Assembly (NCBI GenBank): GCA_944384215.1
Contig: CALWSN010000007.1
Coordinates: forward strand, 1 to 34,754
Direction of reading: 5' to 3'
DNA from: an uncultured Clostridia bacterium
GTDB lineage: Bacteria > Bacillota > Clostridia > Lachnospirales > CAG-274
Length of the DNA stretch: 34,754 bases
Shown here: piece after piece, positions 1 to 8,807 of the stretch
Numbering within the stretch: the first letter of the stretch is position 1
Layout of the letters: the number at the start of each line of letters is the position of its first letter
The notes under the pieces: generated by a model
What the model was told of the DNA's origin: nothing
What the model saw: only the letters and a program-made list of their open reading frames with translations
The model's database searches: none
Translations under genes and position numbers: made by a program

Positions 1-1466
1 TATTTGATGCTATGATAGGAACATATGTATTAAATCCTACAAAAAGCAAATATGATTATAACAACATTGCAGAAGAAATATTAGAGCTAGAATATAAAGA
101 TAAAGATGAGTTATTAGGTACTAGAAAATCTAAAAAGTTTATTTATGATATAGATAAACAAGACTGGCTTGATTATTGTGCTAAGCAAAGCTATGTAGCA
201 TATAAAGTTAAACCTATTATTAGTAAAAAAATAGAAGAAAACAATCAACAGGAGCTTTTTTACAATATAGAAATGCCTCTTATAGAAGTTTTGGCTAGTA
301 TGGAAATATATGGTATAAAAGTTTGTAAAGAAGAGCTTATACAATATCAACAAGAGCTTGACAAAGAAATAGAAGAACTTACTAAAGAGATACATTGGCT
401 AGCAGGTGAAGAATTTAATATAAATTCATCTAAACAACTAGGAGAAATACTTTTTGATAAATTTAATTTAAAAGGTTCTAAAAAAACTACAAGAGGTTGG
501 TCTACATCAGCAGATGTTTTAGAAAAAATATATGACCAACACGAAATAATACCTAAAATATTAGTTTATAGAACCTATGCAAAGCTTAAAAGCACCTATG
601 CAGACGGGCTTTTAAATGTTTTAGACGAAAAAACAAGCAGAATATATTCTAATTTTAACCAAACAGCAACTGCTACTGGTAGAATAAGTAGCACAGAGCC
701 AAACTTACAAAATATACCTATAAAAATAGAGCTTGGGCATAAAATTAGAAAGGTATTTAAGCCAGAAGAAGAATATATTTTTATAGATGCAGATTATTCG
801 CAAATAGAGCTTAGAGTTCTTGCACATTTATCTCAAGATGAGCACCTTATACAAGCTTTTAACGAAGGGCAAGATATACACAAAATAACAGCATCTAAAG
901 TATTTAAAAAGCCTTTAGAAGAGGTTACAACCTTTGAAAGAAGTGCAGCTAAAGCTATAAATTTTGGGCTTATATATGGAAAGCAAGCCTTTTCTTTAGC
1001 ACAAGATTTAGGCATAACAAAAGCTAAAGCAGAAGAATATATAAACGACTATTTTGACAAATATCCTAAAATAAAAGAATTTTTAGATAGTGTTGTAGAA
1101 AGTACAAAAGAAACAGGATATACAAAAACAATGTTTAACAGAATGAGATACGTACCAGAAATAAATTCTTCTAATTTTGTGCAAAGAGGTGTAGGTCAAA
1201 GAATAGCTATGAACACACCTATACAAGGCACTGCTGCCGATATTATAAAAATAGCTATGATAAAAGTTTATAACCGTATTAAAAAAGAAAATTTAAAATC
1301 TAGATTAATTTTACAAGTTCACGATGAGCTTTTAATAGAAGCTTATAAAGATGAAAAACATATTATAAAAGAAATATTAAAAGATGAAATGGAAAATGCT
1401 ATAAAATTTTCTGTAAAACTTCTTATAGATATAAATGAAGGTGAAAGCTGGTATGATACAAAATAA
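1..1466 (+). CDS. polA: DNA polymerase I, 3' portion (5' end outside window)
   Basis: Family A DNA polymerase for Okazaki fragment processing and repair synthesis. The reading frame is open from base 3 and the first residues (FDAMIGTYVLNP) match the end of the 3'-5' exonuclease-like domain, so the gene begins upstream and the first ATG at 12 is internal. The polymerase domain is complete: TATGRISSTEPNLQNIP in the thumb/palm, motif A DADYSQIELRVLAHLS, motif B with RSAAKAINFGLIYG (the Arg, Lys and Phe of the O-helix are present) and motif C VHDELLIE. The gene ends at the taa of 1464-1466 and overlaps the start of coaE. Whether the proofreading domain is active cannot be judged because its catalytic residues lie mostly outside the window. 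Confidence 0.97.
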   Translation, partial: FDAMIGTYVLNPTKSKYDYNNIAEEILELEYKDKDELLGTRKSKKFIYDIDKQDWLDYCAKQSYVAYKVKPIISKKIEENNQQELFYNIEMPLIEVLASMEIYGIKVCKEELIQYQQELDKEIEELTKEIHWLAGEEFNINSSKQLGEILFDKFNLKGSKKTTRGWSTSADVLEKIYDQHEIIPKILVYRTYAKLKSTYADGLLNVLDEKTSRIYSNFNQTATATGRISSTEPNLQNIPIKIELGHKIRKVFKPEEEYIFIDADYSQIELRVLAHLSQDEHLIQAFNEGQDIHKITASKVFKKPLEEVTTFERSAAKAINFGLIYGKQAFSLAQDLGITKAKAEEYINDYFDKYPKIKEFLDSVVESTKETGYTKTMFNRMRYVPEINSSNFVQRGVGQRIAMNTPIQGTAADIIKIAMIKVYNRIKKENLKSRLILQVHDELLIEAYKDEKHIIKEILKDEMENAIKFSVKLLIDINEGESWYDTK

Positions 1467-2058
1467 ACCTATTATAATAGGCTTAACAGGAGGAACAGGC
1501 TGTGGGAAGTCCACAGTTTGTTCTATATTAAAAAATTATAATGCTTATATTATAGATGCAGATAAAATAGGGCATTATATTATAAAAAAAGGCACTAATG
1601 CATATTTTGAAATTGTAGATTATTTTGGAGAAGACATTTTAGATAGTGAAAAACAAATAGATAGAAAAAAATTAGGTAGTATTGTTTTTAGTGATAAAAA
1701 AAAATTAGCCTATTTAGACAGTATAACACATAAATATATTATAAAAGAAATAAAAGATTGTATAAACATAGCAAAAGATAACCAAGATTATAAATATATA
1801 GTTATAGATGCTCCTCTTCTAATAAAAACTAATTTACATAAAATAGTAGATGAAGTTTGGATAGTACATTGTTCTTTAGAAACTAGGCTTAAAAGACTTA
1901 TTAAAAGAGATAATTTGCCAAAAGATATATTGTTAAAAAGAATAAATAATCAAACACCTTTTGAACAAAATAAAAAATATGCAGATTTTATCATATTTAA
2001 TGAAGAAGGAGCTAATCTTGAAGAAATTATAAAACAAAAATTAAAAAAGGAAGTTTGA
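1453..2058 (+). CDS. coaE: Dephospho-CoA kinase
   Basis: Phosphorylates the 3'-hydroxyl of dephospho-CoA, the last step of coenzyme A synthesis in the cytosol. The protein is about 201 aa, normal for the family, with a P-loop GGTGCGKS near residues 13-20 and a DAPLLI segment typical of CoaE. An ATG at 1435 is in frame, but the Shine-Dalgarno-like GAAGGTGA at 1437-1444 sits 8 bases before the ATG at 1453, so I chose 1453. The start lies inside the last codons of polA, an overlap that implies translational coupling. polA followed by coaE and a lytic transglycosylase is, from memory, a common gene order in Clostridia. Confidence 0.95.
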   Translation: MIQNKPIIIGLTGGTGCGKSTVCSILKNYNAYIIDADKIGHYIIKKGTNAYFEIVDYFGEDILDSEKQIDRKKLGSIVFSDKKKLAYLDSITHKYIIKEIKDCINIAKDNQDYKYIVIDAPLLIKTNLHKIVDEVWIVHCSLETRLKRLIKRDNLPKDILLKRINNQTPFEQNKKYADFIIFNEEGANLEEIIKQKLKKEV

Positions 2059-2060
2059 TA

Positions 2061-2627
2061 ATGTTTTATGTTTTAAATGGAAAGAAAATAATTAAAGTTT
2101 TTAAAATAATAATATTTTTTATTATATTAATATTATTAGGTAAAATAGCTATTAACTATATATTGCCTATAAAATATGCAGATATAATAGAAAAATATGC
2201 TGATAAATACAACCTTGAAAAGGAACTAGTTTTTGCAGTTATAAATGCAGAAAGTAGATTTAATAAAGACGCCGTATCTAACAAAGGTGCAATAGGGCTT
2301 ATGCAAATAATGCCAGAAACTGGAGAATGGCTTGCACAAAAAATTAAGATGGAAGGCTTTTCACAAGATATGCTATATGAGCCAGAAGTAAATATAAACC
2401 TTGGTTGTTATTATTTAGGATATTTAATAGAAAAATTTGAAGATGAAACCTTAGCATTATGTGCATATAATGCAGGTACTACTAATGTTTATAAATGGCT
2501 TGATAATGAAAAATATTCTTTAGATGGTTATGTACATACAATACCTTTTAAAGAAACAGATAAATATATAAAAAAAATAAAAATATTTAAAAAGGGATAT
2601 AGTTTAATACTAAAATCTTTTTTCTAA
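2061..2627 (+). CDS. Membrane-anchored lytic transglycosylase (SLT domain)
   Basis: Predicted to cleave the MurNAc-GlcNAc bond of peptidoglycan, forming 1,6-anhydro ends. It has a short cytoplasmic start, one hydrophobic segment (about residues 14-28, KIIIFFIILILLG) acting as a membrane anchor, and then a Slt-type domain: VINAESRFN with the catalytic Glu at about residue 64, then GAIGLMQIMP and ALCAYNAGTTNV. The upstream in-frame TTG at 2055 lies only 1 base from the AAGGAAG ribosome binding site (2047-2053), while the ATG at 2061 has a spacing of 7, so 2061 is preferred. It is the third gene of the polA-coaE operon. Family assignment is firm; the specific physiological role is not visible. 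Confidence 0.92.
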   Translation: MFYVLNGKKIIKVFKIIIFFIILILLGKIAINYILPIKYADIIEKYADKYNLEKELVFAVINAESRFNKDAVSNKGAIGLMQIMPETGEWLAQKIKMEGFSQDMLYEPEVNINLGCYYLGYLIEKFEDETLALCAYNAGTTNVYKWLDNEKYSLDGYVHTIPFKETDKYIKKIKIFKKGYSLILKSFF

Positions 2628-2649
2628 AGATAAATTTTTTGGAGGATAT

Positions 2650-4299
2650 ATGAAAATATATAAAATATTTTTTATTATTTTTGTTTTTACTATTTTAGTT
2701 GGTTGTCAAGAAGACAAAATTATAGAAGATACTACACAAACAATAACAGAAATAAATAGTACATCAGACACCAATACCCAAGACACCAATACCGAAACAA
2801 TAAGTGAAACAACTAAAGCACAAAATCAACAAGAAACACCAGTAGAAGGTGGACAGTTAATACTTTCTATGCGTATGCCAAAAACATTAAATCCTCTAAT
2901 AAATGAAGATGTAACTGTTGATAATATATTAAAGCTTATATTTGAGCCACTTTTTACCATAGATGGTGAAACCCTAAAGCCAGTGCCTAATATAGCAAGC
3001 TCATATTCTATGTCTGAAGATGGCAAGACGGTTTATATAAATATTAGAGATGACGTATATTGGCATGATGGAAAGCAGCTAACAGCTAAAGATGTTATAT
3101 TTTCTTTAGATGTTATAAAAGCTACTGAAAATTCTTTATATAAAAGTGCTTTAGATAGAGTAGCATCATATAGTAGCAAAGGCAGCCAAGTTATCATAAA
3201 CTATACAGAGCCTTATAGTTTTTTTATGTATAATTTATGTTTTCCTATTATACCTAGCCATTATTACAAAAATAATTTGGATATAGAAAACAGTAGAAGT
3301 TTAAAACCAATAGGAAGTGGCAGTTTTAAATATTCTAGTTATAGATTAGCCAATGAGCTTATTTTAGAAAAGACTACTTCTTTTAAGGGCACTCCTTATA
3401 TTAATACTATAAAAGTTATAATAACTTCAGATACTCAAACAGATTTATATGCCTTTGAAAAAAATATTATTAATAGCTTAACTATAGATTTTTCTAGCTG
3501 GGGTAACCTAAATTATAAAAGAGAAAAAATAAGCACAGGTATAAACAGTAATAATTTTGAATATTTAGGATTTAATTTTGATAAAGATATATTTAAAAAT
3601 ATAGAGCTTAGAAAGGCAATAGCTTATGCTATACCTAAAGATGAAATTATAAAAAATATATATTTAAGTAACGGTGTAAAAACCCTAACACCTATAAACC
3701 CTAAATCATTTTTAGCTTATAATGATATGGAAACCTATGAATATAATATACAAAAATCTATTGAGGCTTTAGGCAAAGCAAGCCTTACAAAAGAAATGAC
3801 TAATTTTACTTTATTAGTTAATCAAGAAAACAAAGAGCGAGTAGAGTCGGCAGAGCTTATACAAAAAAGGTTAAACCAAATAGGGCTTAATGTGACTGTT
3901 GTAAAAAAGCCTTTTGAAGAATATAAAGCCGATTTAGAAAATGGTAATTTTGATATGTTTTTAGCTGGTATAGACTTTGGTGTAATACCTAATTTACAAA
4001 GCTTTTTAATGTCTTCTGGAACAGGTGCAGGTGGTATAAATTATCAAAATTTTAAAGATGCTAGAATGGATTTTTTAGTTGGTAACCTTTATACTGCTAC
4101 ATCTGAAGAAGCTTTTATAAAAGCATCAATAGATATGCAGCAGTATTTTGTAGAGCAACTTCCAGTTATTGGTATATTTTTTAAAGAACAAATACTTCTT
4201 ACAGATTATACTGTAAAAGGAGATAAAAAGCCTAATATTTATAACCAATTTAATAATATAGAAAAATGGTATATAGAACAGGAAGTGGAAAATGATTAA
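2650..4299 (+). CDS. ABC transporter substrate-binding lipoprotein, family 5 (oligopeptide/dipeptide type)
   Basis: Extracytoplasmic solute-binding protein of the OppA/DppA class. A lipoprotein signal peptide ends in a lipobox with Cys19 (TILVGC), followed by a Thr/Glu/Asn-rich linker (about 20-65) that would tether the domain to the membrane. The mature part shows family-5 hallmarks: GGQLILSMRMPKTLNPL, the KTVYINIRDDVYWHDG block and KDVIFSLD. Length 549 aa is normal. A GGAGG site at 2641-2645 precedes the ATG. No permease or ATPase genes are adjacent, so this orphan receptor either uses a transporter encoded elsewhere or has another peptide-sensing role. Substrate cannot be told from sequence. 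Confidence 0.93.
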   Translation: MKIYKIFFIIFVFTILVGCQEDKIIEDTTQTITEINSTSDTNTQDTNTETISETTKAQNQQETPVEGGQLILSMRMPKTLNPLINEDVTVDNILKLIFEPLFTIDGETLKPVPNIASSYSMSEDGKTVYINIRDDVYWHDGKQLTAKDVIFSLDVIKATENSLYKSALDRVASYSSKGSQVIINYTEPYSFFMYNLCFPIIPSHYYKNNLDIENSRSLKPIGSGSFKYSSYRLANELILEKTTSFKGTPYINTIKVIITSDTQTDLYAFEKNIINSLTIDFSSWGNLNYKREKISTGINSNNFEYLGFNFDKDIFKNIELRKAIAYAIPKDEIIKNIYLSNGVKTLTPINPKSFLAYNDMETYEYNIQKSIEALGKASLTKEMTNFTLLVNQENKERVESAELIQKRLNQIGLNVTVVKKPFEEYKADLENGNFDMFLAGIDFGVIPNLQSFLMSSGTGAGGINYQNFKDARMDFLVGNLYTATSEEAFIKASIDMQQYFVEQLPVIGIFFKEQILLTDYTVKGDKKPNIYNQFNNIEKWYIEQEVEND

Positions 4300-5188
4300 A
4301 AAAAATTTTTTAACTGGAGAATATGTTATTTATTCTTTAGATAGAGCAAAAAGGCCACAAAATATTAAAAAAGATATACTAATAACACCAGTAAAATTTT
4401 GTCCATTTTGTATAGAAAATAAGCATATGACACCTAAAGAAATATATACTAGCTTTAATGATGAAATAAGGTTGATAGATAATAAATACCCTATAATAAC
4501 AGATGATAGAGAAGCATATGGCATACATTATGTATTAATAGACACAAAAGACCACGAAAAAAATATAATAAACTATACTGATGAACATATGTTTTATTTA
4601 ATAAAATCTATAAAAGATATTTTAAATATTTTATATGAAGATAAAAAACTTAAATATGTACAAATATTTAAAAACAAAGGTATAAACGCTGGTGCATCTC
4701 AGTCCCATTCTCATTGGCAAATTTTAGGGTTATCTATGTTGCCTAATAAACAAAAATATATGATAAATATGCTAAAACAATATGAAAGAGAAAAGGGTAA
4801 ATGTTATTTTTGTAGTATAGATTATACAAACAATTTAGTGTATGAAAATAATAGTTTTTTAGCTTTTTGCCCTAAAGATAGTTTATATTGTTATGAAATA
4901 AATATAATACCTAAAAAGCATATTACTAATATTAGATATTTAGATGATATTTTATTAAAACAGTTAGGGGTTATATTAAAAAAATGTTTAATTAAGCTAG
5001 ACTTAATATATAGCAATGTAGATTATAATATATGTGTTTATAATGGTTTTAGAGAAGATAATGAATATCACTTTTTTATACAAATTATACCTAGAGTAGG
5101 CAATTTGGCAGGCTTTGAGTTTTCTACTGGTATGTTTGTAAACTCTATTTTGCCAGAAGATGCAGCAAAAAATTTAAGAGAAATATAA
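4292..5188 (+). CDS. Galactose-1-phosphate uridylyltransferase-like / HIT-superfamily protein
   Basis: Resembles GalT-type nucleotidyltransferases: the motif SQSHSHWQ (His139-Ser-His141-Trp-Gln143) matches the HPHxQ active site in which the second His is the nucleophile, and paired cysteines CPFC (37-40) and CYFC (171-174) look like the zinc sites of this fold. At 298 aa it is shorter than usual GalT (about 330-350), and no other Leloir gene lies nearby, so a different nucleotidyl transfer or hydrolase activity is possible. It overlaps the end of the substrate-binding protein gene by 8 bases, with an AGGAAGTGG ribosome binding site just upstream. The superfamily is clear; the substrate is not. 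Confidence 0.75.
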   Translation: MIKKNFLTGEYVIYSLDRAKRPQNIKKDILITPVKFCPFCIENKHMTPKEIYTSFNDEIRLIDNKYPIITDDREAYGIHYVLIDTKDHEKNIINYTDEHMFYLIKSIKDILNILYEDKKLKYVQIFKNKGINAGASQSHSHWQILGLSMLPNKQKYMINMLKQYEREKGKCYFCSIDYTNNLVYENNSFLAFCPKDSLYCYEINIIPKKHITNIRYLDDILLKQLGVILKKCLIKLDLIYSNVDYNICVYNGFREDNEYHFFIQIIPRVGNLAGFEFSTGMFVNSILPEDAAKNLREI

Positions 5189-5212
5189 TATTTATAGTTT
5201 TGGAGGGAGATT

Positions 5213-6133
5213 ATGAAAACTAATCTTATGATTTTAAAAGGTGGTGTATCTTTAGAAAGAGAAATATCTTTAAAATCTTTTGAAAATGTTATAAAAAATA
5301 TTGATACTCAAAAATATAATATATTAGATATTGATGTTAAAGACATAAATATACTTATTAAAGCTATAAAACATTTTAAACCACATATTATATTAAATCT
5401 TATGCACGGTGGTATAGGTGAAGATGGAACTATACAATCTGTTTTATCTATGTTAAATGTAAAATATGTAGGTAGTAAGGCTTTATCTAGTGGTATATGT
5501 ATGGATAAAAATCTCTCCAAAACTATATTAAAGGCTAATAATATACCTGTTTTAGATTATGTTTATATAAAAAAAGATGAAGACCCATATTTATATAAAA
5601 ATGAAATAGATGAGCTTATTTATCCCGTTATAGTAAAGCCTAATAAAGGTGGCTCTAGCATAGGTATAAAGGTGGCTAAAAATATAGATGAGGTTTTTGA
5701 AGCTATAAATTATATAAAAAAATTAGATGATGATATTTTAATAGAAAAATTTATAGATGGTAAAGAGGCTATATGTAGTGTTATTGAAAATAAAGATGGG
5801 CTACAAGTTATATCTATTTTAGATATTAATACAGATAGCGATATATTTGATTATAGTGCTAAATATGATAAAGATACAAATATATATTTTTCTACATTGC
5901 CTAAATTTTTACAAACTATGATAAAAGAAGTTGCAAAAAAATCTTTTAAGCTTTTAAACTGTGAAGGATATGCTAACGTTGATTTTATTATAAAAAATGA
6001 TGATATATATGTATTAGAAATAAATACTATACCAGGTTTTACTGATAAAAGCTTATTACCTAGAGGTATATCCTTATCAAATAATAGCTTAAAAGAATTT
6101 TTAGATAATATAATAGATTTTGCAATAAAATAA
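5213..6133 (+). CDS. ddl: D-alanine--D-alanine ligase
   Basis: ATP-grasp enzyme joining two D-alanines for the peptidoglycan stem peptide. It has the N-terminal KGGVSLEREISL segment, MHGGIGEDGTIQ (Ddl family HGxxGEDG), the ATP-binding block KPNKGGSSIGI and the C-terminal metal/substrate block EINTIPGFTDKSLLP. Length is 306 aa, as expected. A GGAGG site at 5203-5207 precedes the ATG by 5 bases. It is in the same direction as the upstream genes with a 24-base gap, and it shares a cell-wall theme with the lytic transglycosylase in the same cluster. Confidence 0.95.
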   Translation: MKTNLMILKGGVSLEREISLKSFENVIKNIDTQKYNILDIDVKDINILIKAIKHFKPHIILNLMHGGIGEDGTIQSVLSMLNVKYVGSKALSSGICMDKNLSKTILKANNIPVLDYVYIKKDEDPYLYKNEIDELIYPVIVKPNKGGSSIGIKVAKNIDEVFEAINYIKKLDDDILIEKFIDGKEAICSVIENKDGLQVISILDINTDSDIFDYSAKYDKDTNIYFSTLPKFLQTMIKEVAKKSFKLLNCEGYANVDFIIKNDDIYVLEINTIPGFTDKSLLPRGISLSNNSLKEFLDNIIDFAIK

Positions 6134-6154
6134 GCTTTAAAAGAAGGGGTTTTT

Positions 6155-6505
6155 ATGGGACAGAATACAAAAATATTTATATGGACAGTTTTATTTATAC
6201 TGTTTTTTATAATAACAATAATTAGTGCTTCAAAGCATAATATTAATATAAAAACCGGTGGTGGAACAGGTAATATAAGCTATAAAGTTAATAATAAAAA
6301 TATTTCTAAAAATAAACTTGATATAGTAAATAATAAAACACATACAAATGATACAAATAAAAAAGATAGTGATACACCACAAGCTACTTATAGTATTATT
6401 AAAGAAAATAAAAAACAAAATGATTATTTCTTTATAGCAATAGTATGTTTATTATTAGCCACAAGTATAAGTATTATTTTAATATTATTTTTAATATTTT
6501 TTTAA
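6155..6505 (+). CDS. Hypothetical membrane protein, two transmembrane segments
   Basis: 116-aa protein I do not recognise. It has an N-terminal hydrophobic segment (about 9-25), a polar Asn/Lys/Thr-rich stretch of about 65 residues, and a C-terminal hydrophobic segment (about 92-116) that reaches the very end of the protein. The layout suggests both ends sit in the membrane with an exposed loop. It starts 21 bases after ddl with an AAGGGG site upstream and is probably the last gene of the operon. Codon use matches its neighbours. I see no clear terminator hairpin before the next promoter at 6556. Confidence 0.7.
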   Translation: MGQNTKIFIWTVLFILFFIITIISASKHNINIKTGGGTGNISYKVNNKNISKNKLDIVNNKTHTNDTNKKDSDTPQATYSIIKENKKQNDYFFIAIVCLLLATSISIILILFLIFF

Positions 6506-6555
6506 TTTTTAAATATAAAAATAAGTATAAAATTATTCAAAGATAATATAATATA

Positions 6556-6584
6556 TTGACATAAAAATATTTAAATGTTATTAT
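6556..6584 (+). promoter_or_regulatory. Promoter of the lysine-riboswitch/dap operon
   Basis: A perfect -35 box TTGACA (6556-6561) and a TATTAT -10 box (6579-6584) are separated by 17 bases. Transcription would begin near 6590, just before the 5' strand of riboswitch helix P1 at 6594, which supports the call. Confidence 0.85.
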
Positions 6585-6591
6585 ATAAAAA

Positions 6592-6760
6592 ATGATAGAG
6601 GTGCATTTTTTATTAGTAAGTATGTAGATGTATTTAGGTACAAAAGAAATATACTAAAAGGAAAAAATGCCGAAGGTTTAAAATGCCTAAATGTTTTAAA
6701 CCTGGTTGTGCTGGTTAATAGCCGTATGACTGTCGTCTTTTTCTGACGGAGAGCTATCTG
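6592..6760 (+). ncRNA. Lysine riboswitch (L box) aptamer
   Basis: The region carries conserved L-box pieces in order: GATAGAGGTGC at the 5' side, AGTAAG, a GCCGAAGG core block near 6669-6676, CTGGTTGTGCTGG, the GTATGACTGTCG block, and GGAGAGCTATCT at the 3' side. Helix P1 forms between GATAG (6594-6598) and CTATC (6754-6758). It is followed by a terminator and lies directly before asd-dapA-dapB, the expected regulon. Bound lysine should stabilise P1 and allow the terminator to form, switching the operon off. Confidence 0.93.
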
Positions 6761-6819
6761 AAGATTAGAACAATTGTATCCTTATTAGCCTTTTAGGTTA
6801 GTTCTATAAAATTTTCAGA
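6757..6819 (+). promoter_or_regulatory. Antiterminator of the lysine riboswitch
   Basis: TCTGAA (6757-6762), which overlaps the 3' strand of P1, can pair with TTCAGA (6814-6819), which overlaps the 5' arm of the terminator. TAGAAC (6766-6771) can pair with GTTCTA (6801-6806). The two pairings together would block both P1 and the terminator, giving the ON state without lysine. This is inferred from base complementarity only. Confidence 0.7.
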
Positions 6820-6843
6820 CTGGCTTTTTAGTCAGTCTTTTAT
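6817..6843 (+). terminator. Riboswitch-controlled intrinsic terminator
   Basis: A 9-bp stem (6817-6825 with 6830-6838, one G-U pair) with a TTTT loop is followed by a T run, 26 bases ahead of the asd start. This is the expression platform of the lysine riboswitch. Confidence 0.85.
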
Positions 6844-6868
6844 ATTATATTTTTAGGAGAGAATGTTT

Positions 6869-7867
6869 ATGAAAAAAGTTAATTTAGCTGTTGTTGGTGT
6901 TACTGGTATGGTTGGTAGAACTTTTTTAAAGGTTTTAGAAGAAAAAAATTTACCTATAGATAAGTTTTATGCATTTGCATCTAAGAGAAGTGCAGGCAGT
7001 AAAATAACTTTTAATGGCAAAGAATATGAAGTGGAAGAGCTTAAAGAAGATTCTTTTGATAGAGGAATAGATATAGCTTTATTTTCTGCTGGTGGAGAAA
7101 CAAGTAGAATATATTCGCCAATAGCTGCTAGCAAAGGTTGTATTGTAATAGATAATAGCTCATATTTTAGAATGGATAAAGAAGTGCCCCTTGTTGTTCC
7201 AGAGGTAAACCCTGAAGATATTGCTAAAAACAAAGGTATTATAGCAAATCCTAATTGTTCTACTATACAGGCTGTTGTTGCTTTAAAACCTTTACACGAT
7301 AAATACAAAATTAAAAGAATAGTTTATTCTACTTATCAAGCAGTATCTGGTGCTGGTAGAGCAGGGGTTGTAGATTTACAAAATGGCTTAAAAGGTGAAA
7401 AACCTCAAATGTTTTTACACCCAATAGCTAACAATTGTATACCTCATATTGATAACTTTTTAGATAATGGCTACACAAAAGAAGAAATGAAAATGGTAAA
7501 CGAAACTAGAAAAATACTACATGATGATAATTTAAAAATTACAGCGACTACTGTTCGTGTGCCAGTAGAAAATTCTCATAGCGAAAGTATAAATGTAGAA
7601 TTTTATGAACAATTTAATCTTGAGGAATTAATAAAAGATTTAGAAAATATGGAAGGTGTTGTAGTTTTAAATGACCATACAAAAAATGAGTATCCTTTAG
7701 CTACAATATCTAACGGGACAGACCAAGTATACATAGGAAGAATAAGACGTGATGAAAGCTTAGACAGTGGCATAAATATGTTTGTTGTTGCAGATAACAT
7801 TAGAAAAGGGGCTGCATCTAATGCTGTTCAAATAGCAGAGTATATTATAAAAAATAATATGATTTAA
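6869..7867 (+). CDS. asd: Aspartate-semialdehyde dehydrogenase
   Basis: Reduces aspartyl phosphate to aspartate semialdehyde with NADPH, the branch point to lysine/diaminopimelate and threonine/methionine. It has an N-terminal Rossmann motif (VVGVTGMVGRTFL) and the catalytic cysteine in NPNCSTIQ. An in-frame ATG exists at 6863, but the AGGAGA ribosome binding site (6855-6860) is only 2 bases from it and 8 bases from the ATG at 6869, so 6869 (332 aa, MKKVNLAVVG) is the better start. It is the first gene of the lysine-riboswitch operon, followed by dapA 25 bases downstream. Confidence 0.95.
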   Translation: MKKVNLAVVGVTGMVGRTFLKVLEEKNLPIDKFYAFASKRSAGSKITFNGKEYEVEELKEDSFDRGIDIALFSAGGETSRIYSPIAASKGCIVIDNSSYFRMDKEVPLVVPEVNPEDIAKNKGIIANPNCSTIQAVVALKPLHDKYKIKRIVYSTYQAVSGAGRAGVVDLQNGLKGEKPQMFLHPIANNCIPHIDNFLDNGYTKEEMKMVNETRKILHDDNLKITATTVRVPVENSHSESINVEFYEQFNLEELIKDLENMEGVVVLNDHTKNEYPLATISNGTDQVYIGRIRRDESLDSGINMFVVADNIRKGAASNAVQIAEYIIKNNMI

Positions 7868-7892
7868 TAACCAAATAAAAGAGGTGGATAAT

Positions 7893-8774
7893 ATGAGTAT
7901 TTTTACAGGCTCGGGCGTTGCAATAGTAACCCCTTTTAAAGAAGACAAAACCGTAGATTTTGAAGTGTTTGAAAAGCTTATAAACTTTCAAATAGAAAAT
8001 GGTACAGATGCAATTATTGTATGTGGCACAACTGGTGAACCTAGCACATTAACAGAAGAAGAACGCTTTGAAGTTATCAAATTTTGTGTAGAAAAGGTAG
8101 CAAAACGTGTACCAGTTATAGCTGGTGCTGGTAGCAATGATACAATGCACAGTGTTAAAATTTGCAAAAAATGTGAAGAAATAGGCGTTGATGGGCTTTT
8201 AATAGTTACGCCATACTATAATAAAACAACTCAAAAAGGTATTATTAATCATTATAAAATATTAGCACAAAGTGTTAGCCTACCTATTATACTTTATAAT
8301 GTACCTTCTAGAACAGGGCTTAATATGTTACCTAAAACTGTTTTAGAGTTATCTAAAATAGATAATATTGTTGGTATAAAAGAAGCTAGTGGCAATATTT
8401 CTCAAATTGTAGAAATTGCTAGTATTTGCCCTAAAGATTTTTATATATATTCTGGTAATGATAACCAAATATTACCTATATTATCAATAGGTGGTAAAGG
8501 TGTTATATCTGTTATGGCTAATATTATACCTAAAGATACTCATAATATTATAGATACATTTTTTAATGGAGATTTAGAAAAAAGTAAAGACTTACAGCTT
8601 TCTACCGTAGAGCTTAACAATGCGCTATTTTGTGAAGTTAGCCCTATACCTATAAAAACTGCCTTAGAGATTATTGGCTATGGGAAAGCTTATTTTAGAG
8701 AACCTCTTATAGAAATGGAACAAGAAGATATTATAGTTTTAAAAAATGCTATGAAAAACTATGGACTAATTTAA
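7893..8774 (+). CDS. dapA: 4-hydroxy-tetrahydrodipicolinate synthase
   Basis: Condenses aspartate semialdehyde with pyruvate, the first committed step to diaminopimelate and lysine. It has the GTTGEPSTLTEEE substrate loop, the YNVPSRTG segment with the catalytic Tyr, and the Schiff-base lysine in GIKEASG. A GTG at 7884 is in frame but lies inside the ribosome binding site GAGGTGG (7881-7887). The ATG at 7893 has a spacing of 5, giving a 293-aa protein starting MSIFTGSGVAIVTPF, the normal length. It is the second gene of the operon; diaminopimelate for spores and cell wall as well as lysine would depend on it. Confidence 0.96.
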   Translation: MSIFTGSGVAIVTPFKEDKTVDFEVFEKLINFQIENGTDAIIVCGTTGEPSTLTEEERFEVIKFCVEKVAKRVPVIAGAGSNDTMHSVKICKKCEEIGVDGLLIVTPYYNKTTQKGIINHYKILAQSVSLPIILYNVPSRTGLNMLPKTVLELSKIDNIVGIKEASGNISQIVEIASICPKDFYIYSGNDNQILPILSIGGKGVISVMANIIPKDTHNIIDTFFNGDLEKSKDLQLSTVELNNALFCEVSPIPIKTALEIIGYGKAYFREPLIEMEQEDIIVLKNAMKNYGLI

Positions 8775-8807
8775 CTATAATAAAATAACTAATGAAAAGG
8801 TGATAAT

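Noticed and set aside
6592..6843. T-box leader before the dap operon
   Set aside because: No T-box core (TGGNACCGCG-type) is present, while the lysine riboswitch core blocks are.
6967..7308. A 113-aa minus-strand open frame inside asd
   Set aside because: It lies opposite the catalytic region of asd and shows no family features.
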